Positions 1-6,815 of a stretch of DNA of 13,963 nucleotides are shown piece after piece (position 1 is the first letter of the stretch; each line of letters begins with the position of its first letter). The DNA is from Caryophanales bacterium UBA782 (GTDB lineage Bacteria > Bacillota_I > Bacilli_A > RFN20 > CAG-826). Under the pieces are notes generated by a model. That model did no database searches and had not been told where the DNA came from. It saw only the letters and a program-made list of their open reading frames with translations. Made by a program: the position numbers and the translations under genes. The DNA lies in assembly GCA_002296455.1 (NCBI GenBank), contig DBJG01000067.1, positions 6,434-20,396 of the forward strand. Direction: 5' to 3'.

Positions 1-600
1 GACATCAATGTTATCGTGAAAGCAGATACGGCTGGAAGCGCAGAAGCGGTGAAAGCGTCTTTGGAAAAGTGCAGCAATGACCACGTCCATATTCATGTCA
101 TCAGCGCAGCGGCTGGTGCCATTAGCGATAGTGATGTTCTTCTAGCGAGTGCTTCAGGCGCCATCATATATGCTTTTAACATCCGACCAGATGCCCGCGT
201 CGCCGAAAAAGCGAAAGAAGAGCATGTGGAAATTCGCCCATATCGCATCATTTATCAAATGATCGATGATATCAATGCGGCGTTAAAAGGCATGTATAAA
301 GCAGAACTTGTTGAGCAAGTTACCGGTCAAGCGGAAGTCCGACACATCTACAAGATTTCACATGTCGGAACAGTCGCTGGATCTTATGTCATCTCTGGCG
401 AATTGAAGGCGAAAGAGAAAGTGCGCCTTCTCCGTGCAGGCGTCGTCACCTATGAAGGGGAACTGGGCTCGCTCAAACGCTTCAAAGACGACGTGAAAGA
501 AGTCAAGGAAGGATATGAATGCGGACTATCCATCGATAATTTCAATGACATCAAAGAAGGTGACATTATCGAAGGATATGAAATGGTGGAGAAAAAATAA
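1..600 (+). CDS. infB: Translation initiation factor IF-2, C-terminal part (5' end outside window)
   Basis: The reading frame is open from base 1 to the TAA at 598-600, giving the last 199 residues of IF-2, the GTPase that brings formyl-methionyl-tRNA to the small ribosomal subunit and promotes subunit joining. The GTPase domain lies outside the window. What is seen is the start of the C1 domain (opening INVIVKADTAGSAEA, then the ASASGAIIYAFNIRPDA segment) and then the C2 domain that binds the initiator tRNA, with the family signatures GQAEVRHIYK, YEGELGSLKRFKDD and YECGLSIDNFNDIKEGD near the end. The stop overlaps the rbfA start by one base (TAATG), so the two are probably translationally coupled, as expected in the nusA-infB-rbfA operon. 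Internal GTG codons near the start are not real starts; the gene is simply cut by the window edge. Confidence 0.97.
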   Translation, partial: DINVIVKADTAGSAEAVKASLEKCSNDHVHIHVISAAAGAISDSDVLLASASGAIIYAFNIRPDARVAEKAKEEHVEIRPYRIIYQMIDDINAALKGMYKAELVEQVTGQAEVRHIYKISHVGTVAGSYVISGELKAKEKVRLLRAGVVTYEGELGSLKRFKDDVKEVKEGYECGLSIDNFNDIKEGDIIEGYEMVEKK

Positions 601-965
601 TGGCAGACCGCAAAGGCAGAATCAAAGCACTCATCGCTCGGAATATCAGCGATATCTTGACTTTTGAACTCAAGAATTCTCACATTGGTATCCCTTCTGT
701 GAATGAAGTCGATGTCAATAGTGATAATAGTCTAGCCAAAGTCTACGTTTCTTTCATTGGTGCAAAATACCCCCGGCAGAATCTAGAAGAGCTCAATCGT
801 TGCAAAGGGTTCGTCCGCACTTCTTTAGCGAAGAAAATGGACTTGTGGAAAGTTCCAGATATTGTGTTTGTCTATGACGACCAATTCGATAAAGCGGAAT
901 CGCTTGATCGCGCTTTGGCGAAAGAAGAGAAGGAATTAAGAGATCTGAAACAAGACGACAAATAA
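600..965 (+). CDS. rbfA: Ribosome-binding factor A (RbfA)
   Basis: A 121-residue protein matching RbfA in size and sequence. RbfA is a KH-type protein that binds the immature 30S subunit and assists 16S rRNA 5'-end maturation and cold adaptation. The sequence opens RKGRIKALIARNISDILTFEL, followed by the SVNEVDVNSDNSLAKVYVS strand region and LDRALAKEEKE at the C-terminus, a normal RbfA ending. The ATG overlaps the infB stop by one base and has a GGTGGAG Shine-Dalgarno inside the end of infB. The small gene often present between infB and rbfA in Bacillus (ylxP) is absent. A strong terminator follows, so the infB transcription unit ends here instead of continuing into truB-ribF-rpsO-pnp as in Bacillus. 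Confidence 0.95.
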   Translation: MADRKGRIKALIARNISDILTFELKNSHIGIPSVNEVDVNSDNSLAKVYVSFIGAKYPRQNLEELNRCKGFVRTSLAKKMDLWKVPDIVFVYDDQFDKAESLDRALAKEEKELRDLKQDDK

Positions 966-987
966 AGTTGTGCTACATTCATAAATT

Positions 988-1018
988 GGGTTTGGCTGTA
1001 TTCAAACCCTTTTTATTT
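988..1018 (+). terminator. Intrinsic terminator after rbfA
   Basis: Perfect 7-bp stem GGGTTTG (988-994) / CAAACCC (1003-1009) with an 8-base loop, followed directly by TTTTTATTT. It lies 22 bases after the rbfA stop. On the minus strand the same stem is followed only by a weak AATTTA stretch, so any termination of minus-strand RNA from the 1110-1253 genes would be less efficient. Confidence 0.9.
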
Positions 1019-1065
1019 GATGCTTCGATAGAATCGCCTTGGCCCCGGGAGGAGGGCGGTCATCA

Positions 1066-1093
1066 TTGCAAAGCTTTTCGGCTAGGCTATAAT
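1066..1093 (+). promoter_or_regulatory. Strong sigma-A type promoter for a very short RNA
   Basis: TTGCAA (1066-1071) and a consensus TATAAT (1088-1093) separated by 16 bp. The predicted start is about 1100. No plus-strand gene follows; transcription runs into the terminator hairpin at 1107-1135, so the product should be an RNA of only about 40-45 nt. The promoter points into the 3' end of the minus-strand small peptide gene. Confidence 0.75.
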
Positions 1094-1099
1094 GATAGT

Positions 1100-1142
1100 G
1101 GTTTTTGCTCTAATGCCCTTTCGGGGCGTTAGAGTCTTTTTT
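1100..1142 (+). ncRNA. Candidate short antisense RNA opposing the 28-aa peptide gene
   Basis: Predicted from the promoter at 1066-1093 and the terminator ending about 1142. The RNA would be almost entirely one stem-loop and would be complementary to the last third of the minus-strand peptide gene (1110-1196), including its stop codon. This geometry, a short RNA converging on the 3' end of a small hydrophobic peptide mRNA and ending in a hairpin within the overlap, resembles RNA II of the Fst/par type I systems. No direct repeats like those of par were recognised, and the RNA could instead be a stand-alone small RNA. Ends are estimates. Confidence 0.45.
1107..1142 (+). terminator. Intrinsic terminator 15 bases after a promoter
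   Basis: An 11-bp stem: CTCTAATGCCC (1108-1118) pairs with GGGCGTTAGAG (1124-1134) with one G-U pair and a 5-base loop; 1107/1135 can add a wobble pair. It is followed by CTTTTTT (1136-1142). On the minus strand the same hairpin is followed by CAAAAACC, not a U-tract, so it terminates plus-strand transcription only. Confidence 0.85.
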
Positions 1143-1196
1143 GTCCACCAAGAGGTAAATCAAGATCAGGATGACCACGATCGCCGTGACGTCCAT
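1110..1196 (-). CDS. 28-aa single-span hydrophobic peptide, candidate type I toxin
   Basis: Too short for ordinary gene callers. ATG at 1196-1194, TAG at 1112-1110. The peptide has an acidic residue at position 2, an uninterrupted hydrophobic stretch at residues 3-17 (rich in Val, Ile, Leu), then a polar, charged tail beginning DKKD at 18-21. That is the architecture of small membrane-acting type I toxins (Fst/Ldr, TxpA, holin-like), though I do not see the conserved Fst motif, so no family is assigned. A good ribosome binding site (AAAGGA at 1211-1206) lies 9 bases upstream. The stop of a 17-codon leader ORF ends 3 bases before the start, suggesting coupled translation. Opposite the last ten codons lies the promoter-driven short RNA of 1100-1142. 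It lies in the same direction as ttcA, which has no obvious terminator after it, so it might also be reached by ttcA read-through. It could be a small membrane protein with another role. Confidence 0.45.
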   Translation of the reverse strand: MDVTAIVVILILIYLLVDKKDSNAPKGH

Positions 1197-1199
1197 GCC

Positions 1200-1253
1200 T
1201 TATTTTCCTTTCTCCGCCTTTTTCCCGGGGTGGCTATGAGGAAGCATATGCAT
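1200..1253 (-). CDS. 17-aa leader ORF upstream of the hydrophobic peptide
   Basis: ATG at 1253-1251, TAA at 1202-1200. The peptide is His- and Pro-rich at the front and Lys-rich at the end and resembles nothing I know. A Shine-Dalgarno GAGGAG (1262-1257) precedes it closely. GAGGA (1262-1258) can pair with TCCTC (1242-1238) inside the ORF itself, so the start site could be folded away until unfolded. It ends 3 bases before the 28-aa peptide gene. Coupled leader ORFs and sequestered ribosome sites are known in several type I toxin mRNAs; here the role is inference, and the ORF may be chance. Confidence 0.3.
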   Translation of the reverse strand: MHMLPHSHPGKKAEKGK

Positions 1254-1354
1254 CTACTCCTCACTCATTACTAGACATTTTTCCTTCGGTTTACCAAAAA
1301 ATAATGAAAGATTTAAAATGAATGAATAATTAGTTACTAAAGCATCTGTTTCTT

Positions 1355-2470
1355 TTAACGTGAAACGCGACGAAGAAAGCGGTCTTTCTTGGAGACGATA
1401 TCGTATTGCTTTGAGAATCCTACCTCATGAGCGAAAGTATTCTTTTGACCGTTTAAAAGAAAAGTAACGGGGTTCATTTCTTTGCTTTTCATGTCTATCA
1501 GTTTATTTAGGGCCGCGATTTTGGCCTCTTTCTTTCCCACTAGACCAAAGAATTCAATACGATGGGCCATTTTCTTATTTAGAGCAATTTCTCCGACTTT
1601 CTTGCCATTTTCCAAAATAAGATAATCTTCTTCTCCTTCTTTGTTCGCGCGCTTTGCAAAAGAGGATTTACGCATTGTTTCTCCTGCAAGGATGGGTTTT
1701 AAAGAATAAGAGGTTCCTCCAATCTTGTATTCCAAATCCAGAAAAGGAAGGACAAACGCTTGATGGTTATTGAGCATATTGCGGAAATTGATTTTCGCTT
1801 CTGGGTGAGAAGCGTATAAAGAATGAAGTGTGTTTTTTGCCCATTCTCGCTCCGTATGCTGAGAGGCGGGGCAAGAAGAGAGAAGGACAGGAATGTTCTC
1901 TTCCTTCACAAGGGCTTTAATATCGTCTTCTTTTGCATAATAGAGGGGGCGAATAAAAGTGATATTGCTTTTGGAAAGAAACATTTTTGGTTCGAAAGTG
2001 GCCACTTTCCCAGCGTGAACCAGATTCATGAGTAGCGTTTCTAAAACATCATCGCTATGATGGGCGAAAGCGACCTTGTTGCATTTCATTTCTTTTGCAA
2101 TTTCATTCATCGCCGCTTTTTTCATTCTTGAGCAGATCGAGCAAGGGATGTGATGGCCTTCTTTTTGATGAGAGCGTAACACGTCGATTACGAATGTAGC
2201 GTCATGAATGATGAGCGATTTCCCACATTCTTGGCAGTATTTTTGAATTCCGCTCAAATCGCTTTTTGGGAACCCCAAATCTAAATAAACAGGATAGAAA
2301 GAAAATTTTTGATTAGAGAAATAGGTGTAAAGCGATAATGCTTTCACGAGCACCAAAGAGTCTTTCCCGCCCGATACGCCAACGAGGATTCTGTCGCCCT
2401 CATCAATCAAGGAGTAGTCATCGTCCGCTCTCCTTAAGGCCGCAAGAATGTTACGAATGTATTTTCCCAT
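1355..2470 (-). CDS. ttcA: TtcA-type tRNA-cytidine(32) 2-sulfurtransferase with a C-terminal extension
   Basis: A 371-residue PP-loop ATPase. The N-terminal half shows the TtcA pattern: VGVSGGKDS with the PP-loop SGGKDS at 33-38, PCSICS with Cys110 and Cys113, AHHSDD at 136-141, and SSCP with Cys200. Three cysteines in this arrangement are the ligands of the [4Fe-4S] cluster in TtcA, which adenylates cytidine 32 of tRNA and replaces its oxygen by sulfur. Typical TtcA proteins are about 250-310 residues; here about 110 residues follow the PP-loop domain (roughly 255-371), Lys-rich and not recognised. The related lysidine synthase TilS lacks the CxxC pair, so TtcA is preferred. The start at 2470 gives a normal TtcA N-terminus. 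The gene is transcribed divergently from truB from a shared palindromic -10 region, and it interrupts what is one rbfA-truB run in Bacillus. No convincing terminator follows it before the 1253 leader ORF. Confidence 0.85.
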   Translation of the reverse strand: MGKYIRNILAALRRADDDYSLIDEGDRILVGVSGGKDSLVLVKALSLYTYFSNQKFSFYPVYLDLGFPKSDLSGIQKYCQECGKSLIIHDATFVIDVLRSHQKEGHHIPCSICSRMKKAAMNEIAKEMKCNKVAFAHHSDDVLETLLMNLVHAGKVATFEPKMFLSKSNITFIRPLYYAKEDDIKALVKEENIPVLLSSCPASQHTEREWAKNTLHSLYASHPEAKINFRNMLNNHQAFVLPFLDLEYKIGGTSYSLKPILAGETMRKSSFAKRANKEGEEDYLILENGKKVGEIALNKKMAHRIEFFGLVGKKEAKIAALNKLIDMKSKEMNPVTFLLNGQKNTFAHEVGFSKQYDIVSKKDRFLRRVSR

Positions 2471-2473
2471 ATA

Positions 2474-2504
2474 TTCACGTTTTTCCGGAAATCATTATAA
2501 TGAT
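2474..2504 (+). promoter_or_regulatory. truB promoter with a palindromic, potentially bidirectional -10
   Basis: On the plus strand TTCACG (2474-2479), 16 bp, TATAAT (2496-2501). The sequence ATCATTATAATGAT (2491-2504) is a perfect 14-bp palindrome, so a consensus TATAAT also reads on the minus strand (2499-2494), suitably placed 23 bases before the ttcA start. No good minus-strand -35 is visible; CATTTT or TTCCAT are the nearest candidates. The plus-strand start of transcription would fall about 2508-2510, immediately before the truB ATG. Confidence 0.65.
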
Positions 2505-2510
2505 TCCGCA

Positions 2511-3359
2511 ATGGAAAATGGAATCCTTCTCATCGATAAGCCGATTGGACTTACTTCGCGAAATGTTGACAATGCCATCGGTCATATGTTTCATACCAAT
2601 CGAGTTGGCCATCTAGGAACGCTTGATCCTTTCGCTAGTGGGCTTCTAGTCGTCGCTCTGAATCAAGGGACGAAATTCCTTCCTTTCTTGCCAATTTCGC
2701 CGAAAACCTATTTGGCTTCTTTGCGTTTGGGCGAGAAAACTTCGACTGGAGATACCGATGGTGAAGTCGTGGAACGGTCCAGTATCCCTTCTTTGAATAA
2801 AGTGAGCATTGAAAAGGCGCTCTCTTCGTTTTTAGGAGAATCCTATCAAATGCCACCAATGACAAGCGCGATTAAAATCGACGGCGTTCCTTTATACAAA
2901 TACGCTCACAGAGGGGAAGAAAAAGAGCGAGAGAAGCGCTTGATTCACGTATATAAAATCGAACTCGTTTCTTTTGACGGGACGAATTTGTCCTTCCTTG
3001 TTTCCGTCTCTAGTGGCACCTATATTCGCGTTCTTGGAGAAGATATCGCTTCTACACTCGGAACCGTTGGGCATCTTGTCTCATTGCGGCGCTTATCCAT
3101 CGGTAACATTTCTTTAAACGATGCTAAAGACTTGAATTCCATCAAAGAAGGCGATGTGAAAGACCCAACCCCTTATATCTCGGAGGTGCCACATTTCGAA
3201 ATTGATCCTTCCTTAGAAAAAGCGATTAAAGATGGAAAGAAAATCTCGCTATTGAGTGATTTTGGCCCGCGTGTTTTATTAACACTTGGAAAGAAGGCGC
3301 TTGCGGTTTATAAAAAAGAAGGTGGCCTTGTTTATCGTTCTGAAAGGGGACTATTTTGA
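2511..3359 (+). CDS. truB: tRNA pseudouridine(55) synthase TruB
   Basis: A 282-residue TruB, which makes pseudouridine 55 in the T-loop of tRNAs. It shows the opening GILLIDKPIGLTS, the catalytic-site motif GHLGTLDPFASGLL with the catalytic Asp at 39, then a KTYLASLRLGEKTSTGDTDG segment, and a SSGTYIRVLGEDI segment near 165. The last 60 or so residues are PUA-like in position. The chosen start is ATG 2511, giving MENGILLIDKP; an in-frame upstream ATG at 2448 would add 21 unrelated residues and would place the promoter inside the gene. There is no Shine-Dalgarno before 2511, and a consensus -10 ends only 9 bases upstream, which suggests a leaderless mRNA. Its TGA overlaps the ribF ATG by one base. 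Confidence 0.95.
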   Translation: MENGILLIDKPIGLTSRNVDNAIGHMFHTNRVGHLGTLDPFASGLLVVALNQGTKFLPFLPISPKTYLASLRLGEKTSTGDTDGEVVERSSIPSLNKVSIEKALSSFLGESYQMPPMTSAIKIDGVPLYKYAHRGEEKEREKRLIHVYKIELVSFDGTNLSFLVSVSSGTYIRVLGEDIASTLGTVGHLVSLRRLSIGNISLNDAKDLNSIKEGDVKDPTPYISEVPHFEIDPSLEKAIKDGKKISLLSDFGPRVLLTLGKKALAVYKKEGGLVYRSERGLF

Positions 3360-4246
3360 TGAAAAAAATCGTACTCGGTGTCGATAAGCTACCGAAAACA
3401 AATCGATTAACCCTCTTGCTTGGCACGTTCGACGGCGTTCATTTAGGTCATTACGAGCTTGTGAAAGATGCTAAGTTCCATAGTGAAGGGGAGCTTGGCG
3501 TTCTTTTGTTCGACAAAAATCCTTCAACCCTGCTTGGAAATAAAAGCCCAAGAATTCTGACGTCTTTAGAAGACAAGATTCGTATTTTTTCCTCCTATGG
3601 TTTTGATTACGTTTTTGTTCTTCCACTAAACGAACCGCTCCTTCACGAGAGGAAAGAGGAATTTATCGATCATTATTTATTGCCTCTTTCTCCTTCTTTG
3701 CTTGTCGTTGGTGAAGATTATTCCTTTGGCCTAAAGGCGGAAGGAAAAGCTCTTGATTTACAGGCAAGATTTGCGACTGATATTGTGCCCATCATGTATA
3801 AAAACGGTCATAAAATCGGTACGCAGGAAATTATCGCTTCTTTAGAAAAGGGAGATATAGCGAAAGCGAATGAGGATTTGGGGCGTCTTTATGAAATTCA
3901 AGGTAAAGTGATTAATGGCTATCAAAATGGTAGAAAATTCGGTTTCCCGACTGCAAATTTATCCCTTTCCTCCCCTTACGTCGTTCCTCATTCTGGTGTG
4001 TATAAAACCATTACTTATGTTCGAGGAATACCCCATAAATCTCTTACGAATATCGGTGACAATCCAACGATTGGATTGCTCAATCACGCAAGTATCGAAA
4101 CGTATATTGACCATTTTCATGGCGACATTTATGGAGATACGATTTATATTGATTTTCTTTCTTTTTTGCGGGAAGAGAAGAAATTTTCCACAATCGATGA
4201 TTTGAAAAAGCAATTGGAAATCGACAAAAAATCGCTTTCGGATTGA
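3359..4246 (+). CDS. ribF: Bifunctional riboflavin kinase / FAD synthetase
   Basis: A 295-residue RibF that phosphorylates riboflavin to FMN and adenylates FMN to FAD. The N-terminal nucleotidyltransferase domain has GTFDGVHLGH at 22-31 (HxGH-type ATP site) and DYSFGLKAEG at 120-129. The C-terminal riboflavin kinase domain has GRKFGFPTANL at 191-201 and TNIGDNPTIG at 230-239, followed by IETYIDHFHGDIYG. Start is ATG 3359, overlapping the truB stop (TGATG) with AAAGGGGA as ribosome site inside truB; the in-frame TTG one codon earlier is not needed. Coupling to truB is usual in Bacillota. FAD made here is the cofactor of both oxidoreductases at 9991-12692. No riboswitch precedes it. No clear terminator follows before the TetR gene. 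Confidence 0.95.
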   Translation: MKKIVLGVDKLPKTNRLTLLLGTFDGVHLGHYELVKDAKFHSEGELGVLLFDKNPSTLLGNKSPRILTSLEDKIRIFSSYGFDYVFVLPLNEPLLHERKEEFIDHYLLPLSPSLLVVGEDYSFGLKAEGKALDLQARFATDIVPIMYKNGHKIGTQEIIASLEKGDIAKANEDLGRLYEIQGKVINGYQNGRKFGFPTANLSLSSPYVVPHSGVYKTITYVRGIPHKSLTNIGDNPTIGLLNHASIETYIDHFHGDIYGDTIYIDFLSFLREEKKFSTIDDLKKQLEIDKKSLSD

Positions 4247-4264
4247 AAGAAATTGAAATAATTA

Positions 4265-4304
4265 TTACATTTTCGTGTTTTTGTAGTATTATCAAGTTAT
4301 TAAC
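4265..4304 (+). promoter_or_regulatory. Promoter of the TetR-family gene with a small dyad
   Basis: TTACAT (4265-4270), 16 bp, TATTAT (4287-4292); expected start near 4299. Just after the -10 lies GTTA-T-TAAC (4296-4304), and AATAATTATT (4257-4266) overlaps the -35. In such AT-rich sequence these dyads may be chance, but one could be the regulator's own operator. Confidence 0.45.
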
Positions 4305-4326
4305 AATTATTTAAGGAAATTAAAAA

Positions 4327-4896
4327 ATGACAAATGCCACAAAACGCGCTTTGGCTTCTTCCTTACGAAAATTGCTTTTAGAAAAACCGCTGTCGAAAAT
4401 TACGATCAGCGAAATAAGTGATGGTGCGGAAGTCAATAGGCAAACATTCTATTACCACTTTGCTGACATCATGGATTTGCTCCGCTATGCAAGCCGAATT
4501 GAAGGCGAAACGATCGTGAAAGAACTCTCTTTTGGCTATGACTTTGAAAGCGACATTGCTCGTTTGCTCACGCTTTTTAAAGAAAGCTCGCCTGTGATTA
4601 TGAATTTATACCATTATCTAGACAGGGCTTCTGCCGAAGGGCTGCTAGATGAAGTAACGCATGGCTTTGTGACCTTTTACGCAAAAAAGGCTGCCATAGG
4701 GATTGAACTTGCTCAAGAAGACATTCATGATGTTTCCGTCTTTTATGGTCACGCGATAAAAGGGGTCATTCACGATTATGTGCAATCTTCTTTTGCGGGG
4801 AATGTTCAAGATATTGCGCACAAAACCGCTTCGATTATGGCTGGGAGCTTCCGCAATTCGCTAATCAATCTTGCAAACGAACGTTTGTCGCGATAA
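4327..4896 (+). CDS. TetR/AcrR-family transcriptional regulator
   Basis: A 189-residue regulator. The N-terminal part (about residues 5-50) is a TetR-type helix-turn-helix: LRKLLLEKPLSKITISEISDG, then the recognition-helix signature VNRQTFYYHFADIMDLL at about 36-52. The remaining 135 residues are helical and would form the dimerisation and ligand-binding domain; the shape resembles the DhaS-like subgroup, but the ligand cannot be told from sequence. A ribosome site AAGGAA precedes ATG 4327 by 9 bases. It stands alone between ribF and the opposed typA with its own promoter, so the targets are not obvious from position; itself, or the dyad-bearing promoters elsewhere in the window, are possibilities. 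A bidirectional terminator follows. Confidence 0.85.
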   Translation: MTNATKRALASSLRKLLLEKPLSKITISEISDGAEVNRQTFYYHFADIMDLLRYASRIEGETIVKELSFGYDFESDIARLLTLFKESSPVIMNLYHYLDRASAEGLLDEVTHGFVTFYAKKAAIGIELAQEDIHDVSVFYGHAIKGVIHDYVQSSFAGNVQDIAHKTASIMAGSFRNSLINLANERLSR

Positions 4897-4916
4897 GAAT
4901 CTTATATATGAACAAG

Positions 4917-4950
4917 AAAAAAACGAACCACGCTGGTTCGTTTTTCGTTT
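4917..4950. terminator. Bidirectional terminator between tetR and typA
   Basis: AAAAAACGAACCA / TGGTTCGTTTTT: an 8-bp core stem ACGAACCA (4923-4930) and TGGTTCGT (4934-4941) with a CGC loop, flanked by an A-run on the left and a T-run on the right. It reads as stem plus U-tract on both strands and serves the convergent genes; the typA stop codon at 4951-4949 lies at its edge. Confidence 0.9.
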
Positions 4951-6787
4951 ATTTGTTAAGGGCTTCTTTCGCTGCCTTTTGGTGGGCGTCGAATTTCTTT
5001 CTTTCACTCGTATCGAGAATCTTCTTTCTCATGCGAATCGCGTGAGGCGTAATTTCGACAAGTTCATCACTATTGATATAATCGAGGCATGCTTCTAGCG
5101 TCATACGACGAGGAGCTTTTAAGACAATCATGAGTTCACGAGTGCTGCTACGGACGTTAGTCATCGGCTTCGCCATTGTGCAGTTTACGGCCAAATCGAC
5201 GGGATAGCGGTGTTCTCCGACGATCATGCCTTCATAGCAAACATCGCCAGGAACGATGAACATCGTGCCATGCTCTTCGACTTTTTGAAGCGCGTAAGAA
5301 GTGGCTTCTCCTTTATCGGTCGAGACGAGAACTCCGATATTTCTTTCACCTACGTCGTGTTGATAAAGTGGACGATACTCTTTGAAGGTGTGATTGATGA
5401 TGCCATATCCTTTTGTCATTGTGAGGAAGTTGGAGACAAAACCAATAAGTCCACGGGATGGAATGACGTAATTTAGACGCGTATTGGTACCGTTATCATC
5501 CATATCCACAAGGCTCGCTCCACGCGCCCCCAAAGTGGTCATCATATCACCGACGAATTCATTAGGGACATCGATTTGGAGGTCTTCGTAAGGTTCACAT
5601 TTTTGACCATCGATTTCTTTGAGAATAACCTGAGGTTTGCTCACTTCCAACTCATATCCTTCGCGTCTCATTGTTTCAATAAGAACGCCGAGATGGAGTT
5701 CGCCTCTCCCAGATACAACCCATTTTTCGCTATTTGGAATACGATGATATTTTAACGAAACGTCGCGCTGAGTTTCTTCATAGAGTCTTTCTTCAATCAC
5801 ACGTGCCGTAACGAATTTGCCATCTTGCCCTCGCATTGGGCTGGAATTTGTGCCGAATTCCATTTGAAGTGTTGGTTCATCGACACGAAGCGGTGGAAGA
5901 GAATCGAGATGCTTCGACTCGCAAACCGTTTCGCCAACGCCCATATCTGGAAGTCCGGCGATACCGCAAATATCGCCTGCTTCGACTTCTTGAACCTCGT
6001 TGCGGCTCATGCCGTAGAAGGTGTAGAGCTTCATGACTTTAAATTCTTTGGTAGAACCGTCTAGACGAATGTCCGTTAAAGAATCGCCAACGCGAACCTT
6101 TCCGCGCTTGATTGTTCCGACACCGATTCTTCCGACGAAATCGTTGTAATCAAGAAGTGCTGGTTGCCATTGGAAGGGGCCATTTGGCTCACAACGTGGC
6201 TCTGGGATGTTTTTGATGATGGATTCAAAAACTGGATCCATACCAGGAGCCTGAGTTGCAGGGTCAGGAGAGTTACTCGAAGTGCCGTTCAACGCACTTG
6301 TGTAAACAATTGGGAAATCAAGGAATTCGTCTGGCGCGCCAAGCTCGATGAAAAGGTTTAATACTTCATCGATAGCGCGTTGAGGATTTGCGTTCGGGCG
6401 ATCGACTTTGTTAATGACGACGATTGGCTTGATGTGATTCTCTAAGGCGTTTTTTAAAACAAAACGCGTTTGCGGCATCGTTCCTTCATAAGCGTCAACA
6501 AGAAGCAAACAACCATCAACCATGTGCATGATACGTTCTACTTCGCCGCCGAAGTCAGCGTGCCCGGGGGTATCAACGATGTTGATTTTGTAATCTTTGT
6601 AACGAATCGAGGTGGTTTTGGCAAGAATGGTGATCCCGCGTTCATGCTCAAGGGGGTTGCTATCTAGCATACGGTCTTGGACCGCCTCATTGTCACGAAA
6701 AGTGTGGCTTGATGTGAAAAGACTATTGACGAGGGTTGTTTTCCCATGGTCGACGTGAGCGATGATAGCAATATTTCTTATTTTCAT
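4949..6787 (-). CDS. typA: Ribosome-associated GTPase TypA/BipA
   Basis: A 612-residue translational GTPase, the usual TypA length. TypA binds the 70S ribosome at the EF-G site and helps large-subunit assembly and growth under cold or stress. G motifs are intact: AHVDHGKTT (10-18), RGITI (50-54), DTPGHADF (72-79), NKVD (126-129) and TSALNG (163-168). EF-G-like domains III and V and the TypA-specific C-terminal domain follow ([19 protein letters not shown], and [23 protein letters not shown] split across the end). ATG 6787 is chosen because it gives [16 protein letters not shown] and has a strong GGAGG 7 bases upstream; an upstream in-frame ATG at 6865 would add 26 unrelated residues across the promoter. 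It is divergent from rpsO. Confidence 0.96.
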   Translation of the reverse strand: MKIRNIAIIAHVDHGKTTLVNSLFTSSHTFRDNEAVQDRMLDSNPLEHERGITILAKTTSIRYKDYKINIVDTPGHADFGGEVERIMHMVDGCLLLVDAYEGTMPQTRFVLKNALENHIKPIVVINKVDRPNANPQRAIDEVLNLFIELGAPDEFLDFPIVYTSALNGTSSNSPDPATQAPGMDPVFESIIKNIPEPRCEPNGPFQWQPALLDYNDFVGRIGVGTIKRGKVRVGDSLTDIRLDGSTKEFKVMKLYTFYGMSRNEVQEVEAGDICGIAGLPDMGVGETVCESKHLDSLPPLRVDEPTLQMEFGTNSSPMRGQDGKFVTARVIEERLYEETQRDVSLKYHRIPNSEKWVVSGRGELHLGVLIETMRREGYELEVSKPQVILKEIDGQKCEPYEDLQIDVPNEFVGDMMTTLGARGASLVDMDDNGTNTRLNYVIPSRGLIGFVSNFLTMTKGYGIINHTFKEYRPLYQHDVGERNIGVLVSTDKGEATSYALQKVEEHGTMFIVPGDVCYEGMIVGEHRYPVDLAVNCTMAKPMTNVRSSTRELMIVLKAPRRMTLEACLDYINSDELVEITPHAIRMRKKILDTSERKKFDAHQKAAKEALNK

Positions 6788-6815
6788 GGGAAAACCTCCA
6801 AAAACAAACGAAAAA

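Noticed and set aside
1035..1060. GC-rich hairpin CGCC...GGCG just upstream of the antisense promoter
   Set aside because: Pairing is short and interrupted, with no U-tract on either strand.
1092..1274. 60-codon plus-strand ORF starting beside the TATAAT at 1088-1093
   Set aside because: It begins within the -10 box and reads through the terminator hairpin and U-tract, has no ribosome site, and its composition is not protein-like.
1268..1297. Minus-strand promoter TTGGTA-18-TAGTAA for the leader ORF and peptide
   Set aside because: Both hexamers are poor, and the predicted start would fall at the leader's ribosome site and cut it; left unassigned.
2448..2510. Upstream start for truB
   Set aside because: The extra 21 residues are unlike TruB and would overlap both the ttcA start and the promoter; ATG 2511 gives the family N-terminus.
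3280..3358. FMN riboswitch upstream of ribF
   Set aside because: ribF starts one base inside truB, so no leader exists, and no conserved FMN-aptamer segments are present.
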